Shown piece after piece: positions 56,345 through 64,000 of a stretch of 64,000 nt of DNA. The position numbers were made by a program, and so were the translations under genes. Origin of the DNA: Paracoccus salsus (GTDB taxonomy: Bacteria; Pseudomonadota; Alphaproteobacteria; Rhodobacterales; Rhodobacteraceae); the NCBI RefSeq assembly GCF_021556615.1, contig NZ_JAKGGD010000003.1, positions 248,001 through 312,000 of the forward strand, read 5' to 3'. The notes under the pieces were generated by a model that worked only from the letters and a program-made list of their open reading frames with translations, searched no databases and was not told the origin of the DNA. The stretch's first letter is position 1. Every line of letters begins with the position of its first letter.

Positions 56345-56370
56345 GGAACGGTACCGGACGCGATGGCGTT
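56345..56370 (+). promoter_or_regulatory. Candidate sigma-EcfG promoter
   Basis: GGAAC (56345-56349) and CGTT (56367-56370) with a 17-base spacer match the general-stress consensus. It lies 59 bases before the SH3 gene, in the region divergent from parC. Confidence 0.6.
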
Positions 56371-56429
56371 GACCATCGCGATGGGTTAAGCAGACGGCAA
56401 CGCGGCCTGCGAGGGACGATGACAGCGGG

Positions 56430-56972
56430 ATGATACGACTGTTTGTGCTGATGGCGGTGACGCTGGCCGCGCTTTATGCGGTGATGTCGGTCTATGGTGC
56501 GGGCAACCCGCGCGCCGAACTTCGGCAGGCGCAACCCGCCCCGTCGCGCAGCGCCGCACGGGATGCCGGCAGTCGCAGCGTCCTGTCTGCGCCAGATCCG
56601 GCGCCGCTTGTCCTCGAGCCTGACGATCCGCCGCCTGCCGAGATGGTGCCGGCAAGCGAGCAGACGCCCGCAAGGGTCCGGGACTTTCCCGGCCCGCCGC
56701 TGCGCCCCTCGCCCGAGTATCGGGGCGCAGCCTCCGAGGCTTCTGCGCCCGGGCCGTCCGGCGCGACCGGGCCGATCCTGTATGTCACCGGCACGCGGGT
56801 GAATTTCCGCGCCGGCCCGTCCACCGGCGACCGGGTGATCGGGGCCCTGAACGGGGGCGAGGCTGTCGAGGCCCTTGGCCCCCCCGACAGCGACTGGGTC
56901 AATATCCGCGACAGCGACGGGCGCGTCGGATACATGTCCGGCCGGTTCCTGTCCGACACTCCGCCAGGCTGA
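56430..56972 (+). CDS. Bacterial SH3-domain envelope protein
   Basis: The 180-residue product starts with one membrane segment or uncleaved signal (MIRLFVLMAVTLAALYAVMSVYG). It has a Pro/Ala/Arg-rich linker (residues about 25-110) and ends with an SH3b domain: YVTGTRVNFRAGPSTGDRVIGALNGGEAVEALG through DSDWVNIRDSDGRVGYMSGRFL. It is probably anchored in the inner membrane, with the SH3b domain touching peptidoglycan. One base separates it from the SDR gene. Confidence 0.9.
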   Translation: MIRLFVLMAVTLAALYAVMSVYGAGNPRAELRQAQPAPSRSAARDAGSRSVLSAPDPAPLVLEPDDPPPAEMVPASEQTPARVRDFPGPPLRPSPEYRGAASEASAPGPSGATGPILYVTGTRVNFRAGPSTGDRVIGALNGGEAVEALGPPDSDWVNIRDSDGRVGYMSGRFLSDTPPG

Positions 56973-56973
56973 G

Positions 56974-57792
56974 ATGGCAGGCCGGGTCCTGATCACCGGA
57001 TGCTCGTCCGGGATCGGCCTCGATGCCGCACGACGGCTACAGGCCGAGGGCTGGCAGGTCGTCGCGACCTGCCGGAACGCAGACGACATCGCGGCCCGGC
57101 AGGCTGAGGGGATGTCCTGCCTTCACCTCGAACTGTCCGATCCCGACAGCGTCGCGCGGCTGGTGGATCAGGTGCTGGCGGGTGGGCCACTGGACGCCCT
57201 GGTCAACAACGCGGCCTTCGCCCTGCCCGGCGCGGTCGAGGACATCTCTCGCGATGCGCTGCGCTCGATCTTCGAGGCGAACCTGTTCGGGACGCACGAC
57301 CTGACGGTTCGCCTGATTCCGCATTTCCGTGCGCGCGGGGGCCGGATCGTCACCATAAGCTCGGTCCTGGGGCTGGTCGGCATTCCCTGGCGCGGCCCGT
57401 ATGTGGCGACGAAATTCGCGCTGGAAGGGCTGAGCGACGTGCTGCGGATCGAGATGGCCAATACCGGCGTCAAGGTCATCCTGATCGAGCCCGGCCCGAT
57501 CACCAGTCGCATCCGCCTGAACGCCATCCCGCATTTCGAGGCCTGGGTAAACTGGCGGGGCAGCGCGCGCGCGGATGAATACCGGTCTGTCCTGCTGAAG
57601 CGGCTCTACGAGCCCTCCGGCAAGGACCGTTTCGAACTGCCGCCCTCGGCGGTCAGCGACCGGATCCTGCGCGCCCTGACCGCTTCGCGACCAGCGCCGC
57701 GCTATTATGTCACGACCCCCACACGGCTGTCAGGCATCGGTCGGAGGATTTTGCCAACCCGCGCACTGGACTGGTTCGCGCGCCGCAGCTAG
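56974..57792 (+). CDS. Short-chain dehydrogenase/reductase
   Basis: The 272-residue product has the nucleotide-binding TGCSSGIG (residues 8-15), LVNNAAFALPGAVED and the catalytic Ser130-Tyr143-Lys147 set (SSVLGLVG..GPYVATKF). Length and the C-terminal extension fit the classical SDRs with NAD(P). It starts two bases after the SH3 stop. The substrate is unknown; retinol/steroid-dehydrogenase-like SDRs are similar. Confidence 0.93.
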   Translation: MAGRVLITGCSSGIGLDAARRLQAEGWQVVATCRNADDIAARQAEGMSCLHLELSDPDSVARLVDQVLAGGPLDALVNNAAFALPGAVEDISRDALRSIFEANLFGTHDLTVRLIPHFRARGGRIVTISSVLGLVGIPWRGPYVATKFALEGLSDVLRIEMANTGVKVILIEPGPITSRIRLNAIPHFEAWVNWRGSARADEYRSVLLKRLYEPSGKDRFELPPSAVSDRILRALTASRPAPRYYVTTPTRLSGIGRRILPTRALDWFARRS

Positions 57793-57816
57793 GGTCGCCG
57801 GCGAAAGGCGGTTTCC

Positions 57817-58017
57817 ATGCAAGACAAGCCCCTGTTCTACGTCGTCGTTCTGGCGGTCCTGCTGGTCCTGGTCATCCTGGCGACCGGCATCGGCGGCTTT
57901 GCCCGCGGCGGCGAATTCAACCGCAAGCACGGCAACCGGCTGATGCGCTGGCGGATCATCGCGCAGGCCGTGGCCATCGCCCTGATCCTGCTGTTCATCT
58001 GGCTGAGGTCACGCTGA
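57817..58017 (+). CDS. Twin-transmembrane (HIG1-like) small protein
   Basis: The 66-residue product has two membrane segments (FYVVVLAVLLVLVILATGIGGF and IIAQAVAIALILLFIW) joined by the loop GGEFNRKHGNRLMRWR. This is the conserved pattern of small alphaproteobacterial HIG1-domain proteins, related to mitochondrial respiratory supercomplex factors. Its stop overlaps the adenosyltransferase start (TGATG). Confidence 0.9.
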   Translation: MQDKPLFYVVVLAVLLVLVILATGIGGFARGGEFNRKHGNRLMRWRIIAQAVAIALILLFIWLRSR

Positions 58018-58589
58018 TGGTCGTCCTGAACAAGATCTACACCCGCACCGGCGACAAGGGCGACACCGCACTGTCGGACGGCAGTCGCGTGGCCAAGCAC
58101 GATCCGCGCGTCGAGGCCTATGGCAGCGTGGACGAATTGAACGCGACGCTCGGGCTGTGCCGACTGCACGCCAGCGGCCGGATGGCCGATCGGCTTGCGG
58201 TCATCCAGAACGACCTGTTCGACCTGGGTGCGGATCTGGCGCGCCCCGGCATGGCGGCCGACGAACAGGCGCCCTATCCGGTGCTGCGAATCATCGACGC
58301 TCAGGTCGTCCGGCTGGAATCCGAGATCGACGAGATGAACGCCGATCTGCGCCCGCTCCGCAGCTTCATCCTGCCCGGAGGGTCAGCCCTGGCCGCATAT
58401 CTGCACCTGTCGCGCACCGTGGCGCGCCGGGCCGAACGTCGCGCGACAGAGCTTGCAGCGGCTGGCGATGTGAACGGCGCCGCGGTGCGTTACCTGAATC
58501 GGCTCAGCGACTGGCTGTTCGTGGCCAGCCGCCAGGCCAATGGCGGCGGGACCGAGGATGTGCTGTGGGTTCCCGGCGCCAGCCGTTAG
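58017..58589 (+). CDS. PduO-type cob(I)alamin adenosyltransferase
   Basis: The 190-residue product has the family hallmark NKIYTRTGDKGDTALSDGSRVAKHDPRVEAYGSVDELNATLG at the start, and LRSFILPGGS and ARRAERRATEL later. It makes adenosylcobalamin from cob(I)alamin and ATP in the cytoplasm, for example for methylmalonyl-CoA mutase. It is translationally coupled to the twin-transmembrane gene. etfB follows after 132 bases. Confidence 0.95.
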   Translation: MVVLNKIYTRTGDKGDTALSDGSRVAKHDPRVEAYGSVDELNATLGLCRLHASGRMADRLAVIQNDLFDLGADLARPGMAADEQAPYPVLRIIDAQVVRLESEIDEMNADLRPLRSFILPGGSALAAYLHLSRTVARRAERRATELAAAGDVNGAAVRYLNRLSDWLFVASRQANGGGTEDVLWVPGASR

Positions 58590-58721
58590 CGACGGACTTT
58601 CTCGCATCGCGTCGCCTCGCCGCCGCAAACGCTGCGTCCAAGGACGTTTTTCCGCTGTAAATGCGCAAGGCCTGCCGCTAACAACGCCTCGACATATGAC
58701 GCAATCAAGGGAGAGAAGCCC

Positions 58722-59480
58722 ATGAAGGTTCTCGTGCCGGTCAAGCGCGTGATCGACTACAACGTGAAGGCTCGCGTAAAGGCGGACGGATCGGGGGTCG
58801 ATCTGGCGAATGTGAAGATGTCGATGAACCCCTTTGACGAGATCGCCGTGGAAGAGGCGATCCGGCTCAAGGAAAAGGGTTTGGCCTCGGAGGTCGTCGC
58901 GGTCAGCATCGGCGTCAAGCAGGCCGCCGAGACGCTGCGCACGGCGCTGGCGATGGGCGCCGATCGCGCCATTCTCGTCATCGCCTCCGATGACGTTCAT
59001 CAGGACATCGAGCCGCTGGCGGTCGCCAAGATTCTGGCGAAGCTGGTCGAAGAGGAGGCGCCTCAGCTGGTCATCGCCGGCAAGCAGGCAATCGACAACG
59101 ACATGAATGCGACCGGCCAGATGCTGGCCGCGCTGCTGGGCTGGAGCCAGGCCACCTTTGCCAGCAAGCTGGAACTGGACGGCGAGACCGCCAGGGTCAC
59201 GCGCGAGGTCGATGGCGGCTTGCAGACCATCGAGGTCAAGCTGCCCGCGATCGTGACCGCCGATCTGCGGCTGAACGAACCGCGCTATGCCAGCCTGCCC
59301 AATATCATGAAGGCGAAAAAGAAGCCGCTGGACGAAAAGACCGCCGCCGATCTGGGCGTCGATGTCAGCCCGCGGCTGGAAATCACCGGCACGCGCGAGC
59401 CTGAAGGCCGCAGCGCCGGCATCAAGGTCGGCTCGGTTGACGAGCTGGTGTCGAAACTGAAAGAAGCGGGGGTGATCTGA
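58722..59480 (+). CDS. etfB: Electron transfer flavoprotein subunit beta
   Basis: The 252-residue product begins [53 protein letters not shown]. It has the AMP/recognition-loop region [24 protein letters not shown] in the form [17 protein letters not shown]. It carries electrons from acyl-CoA dehydrogenases to ETF-quinone oxidoreductase. GGGAGAG precedes the ATG. Its stop overlaps the etfA start as TGATG. Confidence 0.98.
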   Translation: MKVLVPVKRVIDYNVKARVKADGSGVDLANVKMSMNPFDEIAVEEAIRLKEKGLASEVVAVSIGVKQAAETLRTALAMGADRAILVIASDDVHQDIEPLAVAKILAKLVEEEAPQLVIAGKQAIDNDMNATGQMLAALLGWSQATFASKLELDGETARVTREVDGGLQTIEVKLPAIVTADLRLNEPRYASLPNIMKAKKKPLDEKTAADLGVDVSPRLEITGTREPEGRSAGIKVGSVDELVSKLKEAGVI

Positions 59481-60406
59481 TGGCTGTTCTGCTGCTGGGT
59501 GAAGTCACGAATGGCGAACTGAGCCGCGACTCGACCGCCAAGGCCGTGACCGCGCTGAAGACCCTGGGCGATGTGACGGTGCTGTGCGCCGGCGCATCCG
59601 CGAATGCGGCTGGCGAGGAGGCCGCGAAGATCGACGGCGTGGCCAAGGTGCTGGTGGCCGAGGACGCGCTTTACGGCCATCGGCTCGCCGAACCGGCCGC
59701 AGCGCTGCTGGTCAGCCTTGCGGGCGATTACGACCACATCGCCGCGCCGGCCACGACCGACGCCAAGAACATCATGCCGCGCGTCGCCGCGCTCTTGGAC
59801 GTGATGGTCATCTCGGACGTGTCGGCGGTCATCGATGCGGACACGTTCGAACGCCCGGTCTATGCCGGCAACGCCATCCAGACCGTCAAGACGAAGGACC
59901 CCAAGAAGGTCCTGACGGTCCGCACGGCCAGCTACGATGCGGCGGGCGAAGGCGGCCCCGCACCGGTCGAGGCCATCGCCAAAGGCGAGGATCCGGCGCT
60001 GTCGAAATGGGTCGGAGACGAGGTCGCGGAAAGCGACCGGCCGGACCTGACCTCGGCAGGGCGCGTGGTGTCGGGCGGTCGCGGCGTGGGTTCCAAGGAC
60101 GACTTCGCGATCATCGAGAAGCTGGCCGACAAGCTGGGCGCGGCCGTGGGCGCGTCCCGCGCGGCAGTCGATTCGGGCTATGCGCCGAACGACTGGCAGG
60201 TCGGCCAGACCGGCAAGGTCGTCGCACCGGAACTCTATGTCGCGATCGGCATCTCGGGCGCGATCCAGCATCTTGCGGGCATGAAGGACAGCAAGGTCAT
60301 CGTCGCCATCAACAAGGACGAGGAGGCCCCGATCTTCCAGATCGCCGATTACGGGCTGGTGGGTGATCTGTTCACCACCGTCCCGGAACTGACGGAAAAG
60401 CTGTAG
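59480..60406 (+). CDS. etfA: Electron transfer flavoprotein subunit alpha
   Basis: The 308-residue product has the FAD-binding domain in the C-terminal half: [79 protein letters not shown]. It forms a heterodimer with EtfB. A terminator follows 58 bases after its stop, separating it from hbd. Confidence 0.98.
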   Translation: MAVLLLGEVTNGELSRDSTAKAVTALKTLGDVTVLCAGASANAAGEEAAKIDGVAKVLVAEDALYGHRLAEPAAALLVSLAGDYDHIAAPATTDAKNIMPRVAALLDVMVISDVSAVIDADTFERPVYAGNAIQTVKTKDPKKVLTVRTASYDAAGEGGPAPVEAIAKGEDPALSKWVGDEVAESDRPDLTSAGRVVSGGRGVGSKDDFAIIEKLADKLGAAVGASRAAVDSGYAPNDWQVGQTGKVVAPELYVAIGISGAIQHLAGMKDSKVIVAINKDEEAPIFQIADYGLVGDLFTTVPELTEKL

Positions 60407-60463
60407 TCCGCACCGTCATCGTGACGATCGCCTGAGGGGCGCCGCATGGCGCCCCCACGCCGG

Positions 60464-60490
60464 CCGCCCCTGATCGTCAGGGGCGGTTTT
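60464..60490 (+). terminator. Terminator after etfBA
   Basis: A perfect ten-pair stem CCGCCCCTGA/TCAGGGGCGG (60464-60473 with 60477-60486) with a three-base loop is followed by TTTTGC. Confidence 0.8.
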
Positions 60491-60549
60491 GCATTGCAGC
60501 GTGCAGCCGCCCGCCCTATCGTCCCGGCGACACAGAACGAGGTGCGGAC

Positions 60550-61425
60550 ATGGCGATACAGTCGGTTGGGGTCATCGGAGCGGGCCAGATGGGCAACGGC
60601 ATCGCGCATGTCTTTGCGCTTGCCGGCTATGACGTCCTGATGACCGATATCAGCCAGGACGCGCTGGACAAGGCGGTGTCGCTGATCGACCGCAACCTTG
60701 AACGCCAGGTCAGCCGCGAGAAGGTCTCGGCCAAGGACAAGAAGGCGGCGATGGACCGCATCTCGACCACGCTGACATTGTCGGAACTGGGGCAGACCGA
60801 TCTGGTGATCGAGGCCGCGACCGAACGTGAAACGGTCAAGCACGCGATCTTCGAGGACCTTGTCCCGCATCTCAAGCCGGACACGATCCTGACCTCGAAC
60901 ACCTCGTCGATCTCGATCACGCGGCTGGCAAGCCGCACGGACCGGCCCGAGAAGTTCATGGGCTTCCATTTCATGAACCCGGTCCCGGTCATGCAGCTTG
61001 TCGAACTGATCCGCGGAATCGCAACCGACGAACCGACATACAAGGCGTTGATCGGGGTCGTCGAGAAGCTGGGCAAGACCGCCGCCAGCGCCGAGGATTT
61101 CCCCGGCTTCATCGTCAACCGGATCCTGATGCCGATGATCAACGAGGCCGTGTACACGCTGTATGAGGGCGTCGGCAACGTGAAGTCCATCGACAGCGCC
61201 ATGAAGCTGGGGACCAATCACCCGATGGGGCCGCTGGAACTGGCCGATTTCATCGGGCTGGACACCTGCCTTGCGATCATGAACGTGCTGCATGAAGGCT
61301 TGGCGGACACCAAGTACCGCCCCTGCCCGCTGCTGACAAAATATGTCGAGGCCGGGTGGCTGGGCCGCAAGACCGGCCGCGGCTTCTATGACTATCGCGG
61401 CGAGGCCCCGGTCCCGACGCGTTGA
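60550..61425 (+). CDS. hbd: 3-hydroxybutyryl-CoA dehydrogenase
   Basis: The 291-residue product has the N-terminal NAD motif SVGVIGAGQMGNGIAHVFALAGYDV, the catalytic His in MGFHFMNPVPVMQLVEL, and the C-terminal domain with PGFIVNRILMPMINEAV and GTNHPMGPLELADFIGLDT. It interconverts 3-hydroxyacyl-CoA and 3-oxoacyl-CoA in fatty-acid or butanoate metabolism, fitting the etf genes upstream and the PHA synthase at the far end of the window. It has its own promoter region after the etfBA terminator. Confidence 0.96.
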   Translation: MAIQSVGVIGAGQMGNGIAHVFALAGYDVLMTDISQDALDKAVSLIDRNLERQVSREKVSAKDKKAAMDRISTTLTLSELGQTDLVIEAATERETVKHAIFEDLVPHLKPDTILTSNTSSISITRLASRTDRPEKFMGFHFMNPVPVMQLVELIRGIATDEPTYKALIGVVEKLGKTAASAEDFPGFIVNRILMPMINEAVYTLYEGVGNVKSIDSAMKLGTNHPMGPLELADFIGLDTCLAIMNVLHEGLADTKYRPCPLLTKYVEAGWLGRKTGRGFYDYRGEAPVPTR

Positions 61426-61832
61426 TACGGACGGCATCCACGCCCCTGCCCGCGCTCGCCGGCAACGCGGCAATCGGCGTCAGGGTCTGCTGATCCGATC
61501 CCGGCCGGACCGCCATCACCGTCACCAATGGTGTCGCCGCCGGCACGAGCGAGGCGTTGGTCGGCAATCTCGAAGGCGCCACGTTCACGCTCGCCGACAA
61601 CAGGCCGGGTGCCGCCGCCATGATGGACGCCCGCAGGCTGTTCAGACAGCTGGTTTTCGATGCTCCCATCAAGTCCTCCTGATGGGCAGGATCCGGGCGA
61701 AGGAATGCAGCCGACGGCGGCCGCCGGCGCCTGGATCGCAGGAAATCCTCGCTCCGAGGCCGGGTGGCCGGAGGGCGTTAAGCCGCCGGACGCGCAACCC
61801 GGGACGGTCGCGATCATGGCGGCGGTGGGCAG
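61426..61832. other. Gene-poor stretch, probably decayed coding sequence
   Basis: No intact gene is seen. On the plus strand an open stretch 61494-61682 encodes a protein-like sequence (ITVTNGVAAGTSEALVGNLEGATFTLADN, ending DAPIKSS) bounded by an in-frame stop upstream and lacking a start. I do not recognise it. The choline-sulfatase relic next to it makes decay of a larger region likely. Confidence 0.45.
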
Positions 61833-62176
61833 GTGACGCCCAGGATCATCCTGATCCTGCTGGCGGACCAGCTGTCGGGGTTGCTTCTCCCCGATGGCCC
61901 CGCCGAATTTCCGCACACACCGAATCTGCTTCGACCTGCCGAACGCTCGACCCGCTTTGCCAACAGCCATGGCGGCAGCCCGGTTTGCGCCCCGGGGCCA
62001 GCCAGCCGCACGGGTTCGAAGAGCGGCTGACCGCCGACATCTGCCCTGCCGATTTCGGCTGGAAGCCAGATTGGCGCAACCCGGGCGAGCGCATCGACTG
62101 ATGGTCCCGCAAGCTGGGCTCGGTTATGGACCCGAACCTGCTGGAAGACAGCCCGCGTTTTCCTCGCGGCGATTGA
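61833..62176 (+). pseudogene. betC: Choline-sulfatase remnant with internal deletions
   Basis: Three pieces of a choline sulfatase survive in order. The N-terminus (GTG at 61833) reads IILILLADQLSGLLLPDGPAEFPHTPNLLRPAERSTRF and SPVCAPGPAS, the last being the sulfatase C-x-P/A-x-R region with Arg lost. After a frame change near 62009 comes HGFEERLTADICPADFGWKPDWRNPGERID. An in-frame TGA (62099-62101) follows where homologues have Trp, and then a stretch ending DPNLLEDSPRFPRGD, which matches the C-terminal end of BetC. Only about 340 of some 1500 bases remain, so the active site cannot form. The assignment rests on family knowledge, not a search. Confidence 0.75.
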
Positions 62177-62217
62177 GACAGGGGGCCGGGTCTCGACCCG
62201 CCCCCCTGATCCAGGCG

Positions 62218-62622
62218 TCAGGCGTCGTCCTTGTGAGCGCGCTTTTCCATGAACTGGTCGAACTCCGCCTTGTCCTTGGCTTCCCGCAGTTTCTGCAGGA
62301 AGTCGACAAACTCGCGGTGCTCGTCCTCCAGCCGCTTCAGCGTCTCGTCGCGATAGGCGTCGAAAGCCGAATTGCCGGTGGGGGCCGCGTGATAGCGCGG
62401 CGCGTGGCTGCGTTTGCTGCATCCGAACATGCGTTTGCTCCAGATCATGTAGGCAAGGATGGCCAGACCGACCGGCCAGAAGGCGACGAAGCCCAGGATC
62501 ATGGTGATGATCCAGGCGGGTCTGCCGCGTTCGTCCAGCCAGTCCCGCACCCGGGCCAGCGGGCCGGGGCCGCGCGAAGCCCGCATCGGATAGGCCGACA
62601 TCTCGTGCGATGCACTCTGCAT
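62218..62622 (-). CDS. DUF2852 domain-containing membrane protein
   Basis: The 134-residue product has one long hydrophobic stretch (PAWIITMILGFVAFWPVGLAILAYMIWSKRMFG), a basic linker, and the family's C-terminal NSAFDAYRDETLKRLEDEHREFVDFLQKLREAKDKAEFDQFM. DUF2852 proteins are common in alphaproteobacteria and have no known function. An operator-like palindrome lies 16 bases upstream of the start, so the nearby TetR regulator may control it. Confidence 0.9.
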   Translation of the reverse strand: MQSASHEMSAYPMRASRGPGPLARVRDWLDERGRPAWIITMILGFVAFWPVGLAILAYMIWSKRMFGCSKRSHAPRYHAAPTGNSAFDAYRDETLKRLEDEHREFVDFLQKLREAKDKAEFDQFMEKRAHKDDA

Positions 62623-62637
62623 CTTTGTGATCCCTCC

Positions 62638-62662
62638 ATGTTAATGTTAATCACATTTACAT
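62638..62662. promoter_or_regulatory. TetR-type operator candidate
   Basis: ATGTTAATGT and ACATTTACAT are ten-base arms matching at nine positions, separated by five bases. The AT-rich palindrome stands out in a GC-rich region and lies between tetR and the DUF2852 gene, upstream of the latter. Confidence 0.6.
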
Positions 62663-62708
62663 AGATGGGCGGTCCAGAGGCTGCGTCAAGAGAGCCGGAA
62701 CATTTTTC

Positions 62709-63323
62709 TTATTCGGGAATAAGCCCCAGCCCGCGCAGATAGATGATGACGCCGCTTTCCAGCATCTCGGCCGGCTCGACCGAACTGCGCCCCCCCGGCT
62801 TGCCGCGCGAGAACAATTCCACGACGCCGTGGCTCATCGCCCAGACATGGTTGGCCACCATGCGCGCGGGCGGCCTTTGATCCGGCGGCAGCCGGCTCGC
62901 CAACGCCTCGGCCGCGCGCAGCAGGGTTCCCTGAGCGCGTTCGGACGCCTGCGCCAGTTGTGCATTCCCGGCGATGGAGACGCCCGATTCGAACATTGCC
63001 ATGTAATGGCCGGGACGGTCCGACGCGAAATCCAGATAGGCCTGACCCATCCGGAGAAACGCGGTGAGCACGCGCGGGCGGCCCTCATCGAACGCCACCT
63101 CCAACCGGGTCGCGAAGTCCAGAAAGCCCTGACGTGCGACCTCTTCGATCAACTCGTCCCGGCCCTTGAAATGCCGATAGGGCGCAGCCGGAGAAACACC
63201 GGCACGCCGCGCGGCCTCTGCCAGCGTGAAGGCGTGCGGGCCAAGCTGTTCCACCAGCACGGCGGTCGCCTCGACCAGGGCCTGCCGCAGATTCCCGTGA
63301 TGATAGGATTTCCGGTCGATCAA
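62709..63323 (-). CDS. TetR/AcrR-family transcriptional regulator
   Basis: The roughly 204-residue product has the N-terminal helix-turn-helix: SYHHGNLRQALVEATAVLVEQLGPHAFTLAEAARRAGVSPAAPYRHFKGRDELIEEVA. A ligand domain of the TetR_C_33/WHG kind follows (FLRMGQAYLDFASDRPGHYMAMFESG). The start is uncertain: no ATG fits, and the TTG at 63323 just after the HPr stop is the best candidate. It is 10 bases from the HPr gene on the same strand. The palindrome past its 3' end is its likely target. Confidence 0.87.
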   Translation of the reverse strand: MIDRKSYHHGNLRQALVEATAVLVEQLGPHAFTLAEAARRAGVSPAAPYRHFKGRDELIEEVARQGFLDFATRLEVAFDEGRPRVLTAFLRMGQAYLDFASDRPGHYMAMFESGVSIAGNAQLAQASERAQGTLLRAAEALASRLPPDQRPPARMVANHVWAMSHGVVELFSRGKPGGRSSVEPAEMLESGVIIYLRGLGLIPE

Positions 63324-63333
63324 GTCAGATGAC

Positions 63334-63612
63334 CTACATGCCTTCGCCAAAGTAGTCCGCGACCAGCGTCTCCAGAGCGTCGGCAAGCGGCAGCGCGTCC
63401 GGACCCGAGGTCGTGACGGTGATGCTGGAACCGCGCGGCGCGGTCAGCATCAGCAGCCCCATGATGGAATCGCCCGAGACACTCATCCCGTCCTTCGCGA
63501 CCATGGCCTGCGCGTCGAACCGCTCGACCACGTCGACGAATTTGGCGCTGGCGCGGGCGTGCAGACCCTTTTCATTGATGATCGCCAGTTCCCGCGTGAT
63601 CGATGCGCTCAT
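63334..63612 (-). CDS. ptsH: HPr-family phosphocarrier protein
   Basis: The 92-residue product has the phosphorylation site His18 in NEKGLHARASAKFV and the regulatory Ser49 in SVSGDSIMGLLML, the site used by HPr kinase. In alphaproteobacteria such HPr proteins belong to a regulatory rather than sugar-transporting PTS. Its start overlaps the EIIA stop by four bases. Confidence 0.95.
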   Translation of the reverse strand: MSASITRELAIINEKGLHARASAKFVDVVERFDAQAMVAKDGMSVSGDSIMGLLMLTAPRGSSITVTTSGPDALPLADALETLVADYFGEGM

Positions 63613-64000
63613 CCCGCCTTGGTCCCCGCGTCCAGATCCGCTGCCGGCGGGACATTGTACGAGTTGATGTATTTGCGGCCCGCTTCCTTGGCAAAGGCCA
63701 CCGCATCAACGACCGGCAGGTGACGCGACTTCGCCAGCTTGACCAGCATTGGCAGGTTGGCACCATAGAGGATCGTCCGGTCGCGGACCGCGCAGGCCGG
63801 CAAGGACAGGTTGGACGGCGAGCCGCCGAAAAGATCGGTCACCAGCACCACGCCGTCGCCGACATCCACGGAATCCGCCGCGACCTGAATCTCGGCGGTT
63901 TTTGCCGCACGGTCGTGGTCATCCTCGATCGCCACGACAGCGATTCCCGTCTGGGGCCCCACAACATGCAGGACCGCAGAGCGGTATTCCCGCGCCAGTC
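63609..64000 (-). CDS. PTS EIIA component, mannose-type; N-terminus beyond window
   Basis: The frame runs off the right edge, so the first residues, including the phosphorylated His expected near residue 10, are missing. The visible part reads LAREYRSAVLHVVGPQTGIAVVAIEDDHD, then VVLVTDLFGGSPSNLSL and NLPMLVKLAKSR, the EIIA-Man/ManX pattern. In this family it is usually followed by HPr and preceded by rapZ and hprK, a regulatory PTS. It is coupled to the HPr gene. Confidence 0.93.
   Translation of the reverse strand, partial: LAREYRSAVLHVVGPQTGIAVVAIEDDHDRAAKTAEIQVAADSVDVGDGVVLVTDLFGGSPSNLSLPACAVRDRTILYGANLPMLVKLAKSRHLPVVDAVAFAKEAGRKYINSYNVPPAADLDAGTKAG

Overview
The window is a high-GC alphaproteobacterial chromosome segment, almost certainly from the Rhodobacteraceae and close to Paracoccus. 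The evidence is the fused order tRNA-Trp, secE, nusG, rplKAJL, rpoBC, str operon, S10-spc operon; two tuf genes; an L3 protein with a long Ala/Glu tail; a PHA synthase; a twin-transmembrane 'HIG1-like' protein; DUF2852 and RHH_4 family proteins; and HPr with a mannose-type EIIA. All product names come from reading the translated sequence and from family knowledge; no database was searched.

Left flank (1-13.3 kb): a PHA synthase cut by the window edge, small membrane proteins, a 750-base stretch with no convincing gene, a polyphosphate kinase 2, a PhzF-family gene coupled to a DUF1330 gene, and a TerB-like protein. A tightly overlapping three-gene cluster follows (glutamine amidotransferase, glutamine-synthetase-like ligase, FAD amine oxidase) that looks like a gamma-glutamyl-polyamine pathway. 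A class V aminotransferase is divergent from it. Two exported or envelope proteins and a truncated methyltransferase complete this flank.

Core (13.3-42.5 kb, all minus strand): read in the direction of transcription it is tRNA-Trp, secE, nusG, rplK, rplA, rplJ, rplL, rpoB, rpoC and a strong terminator. Three non-ribosomal genes follow (an isoprenylcysteine-methyltransferase-like protein, an EamA transporter, a rhamnosyltransferase-like protein). Then comes a strong promoter with a roughly 200-nt leader before rpsL, rpsG, fusA and tuf, then rpsJ through rpmD. The operon stops after rpmD, so rplO, secY, adk, rpsM, rpsK, rpoA and rplQ are not here. The longer spacers inside this block carry near-perfect GC-rich hairpins.

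Right flank (42.5-64 kb): an ABC exporter, a YciF-like ferritin-fold protein, a methyltransferase-like protein, a cupin, a GMC oxidoreductase broken by a frameshift next to its TAT-exported partner subunit, a glyoxalase-family protein, an RHH regulator, and a membrane protein split at a run of six A/T. A second identical tuf follows with its own promoter and terminator, then a DUF533 protein, a cytochrome c'/b561 pair, parC, an SH3 protein, an SDR, a cobalamin adenosyltransferase, etfBA and hbd. The window ends with a relic of choline sulfatase, DUF2852, a TetR regulator, HPr and EIIA.

The most interesting signals are three GGAAC-17 bp-CGTT-like elements upstream of three unrelated plus-strand genes (a probable general-stress sigma-EcfG regulon), the mutually exclusive hairpins filling the fusA-tuf spacer, the family of hairpins inside the ribosomal operons, an imperfect palindrome between tetR and DUF2852, and four genes caught in decay (methyltransferase, GMC large subunit, split membrane protein, betC).
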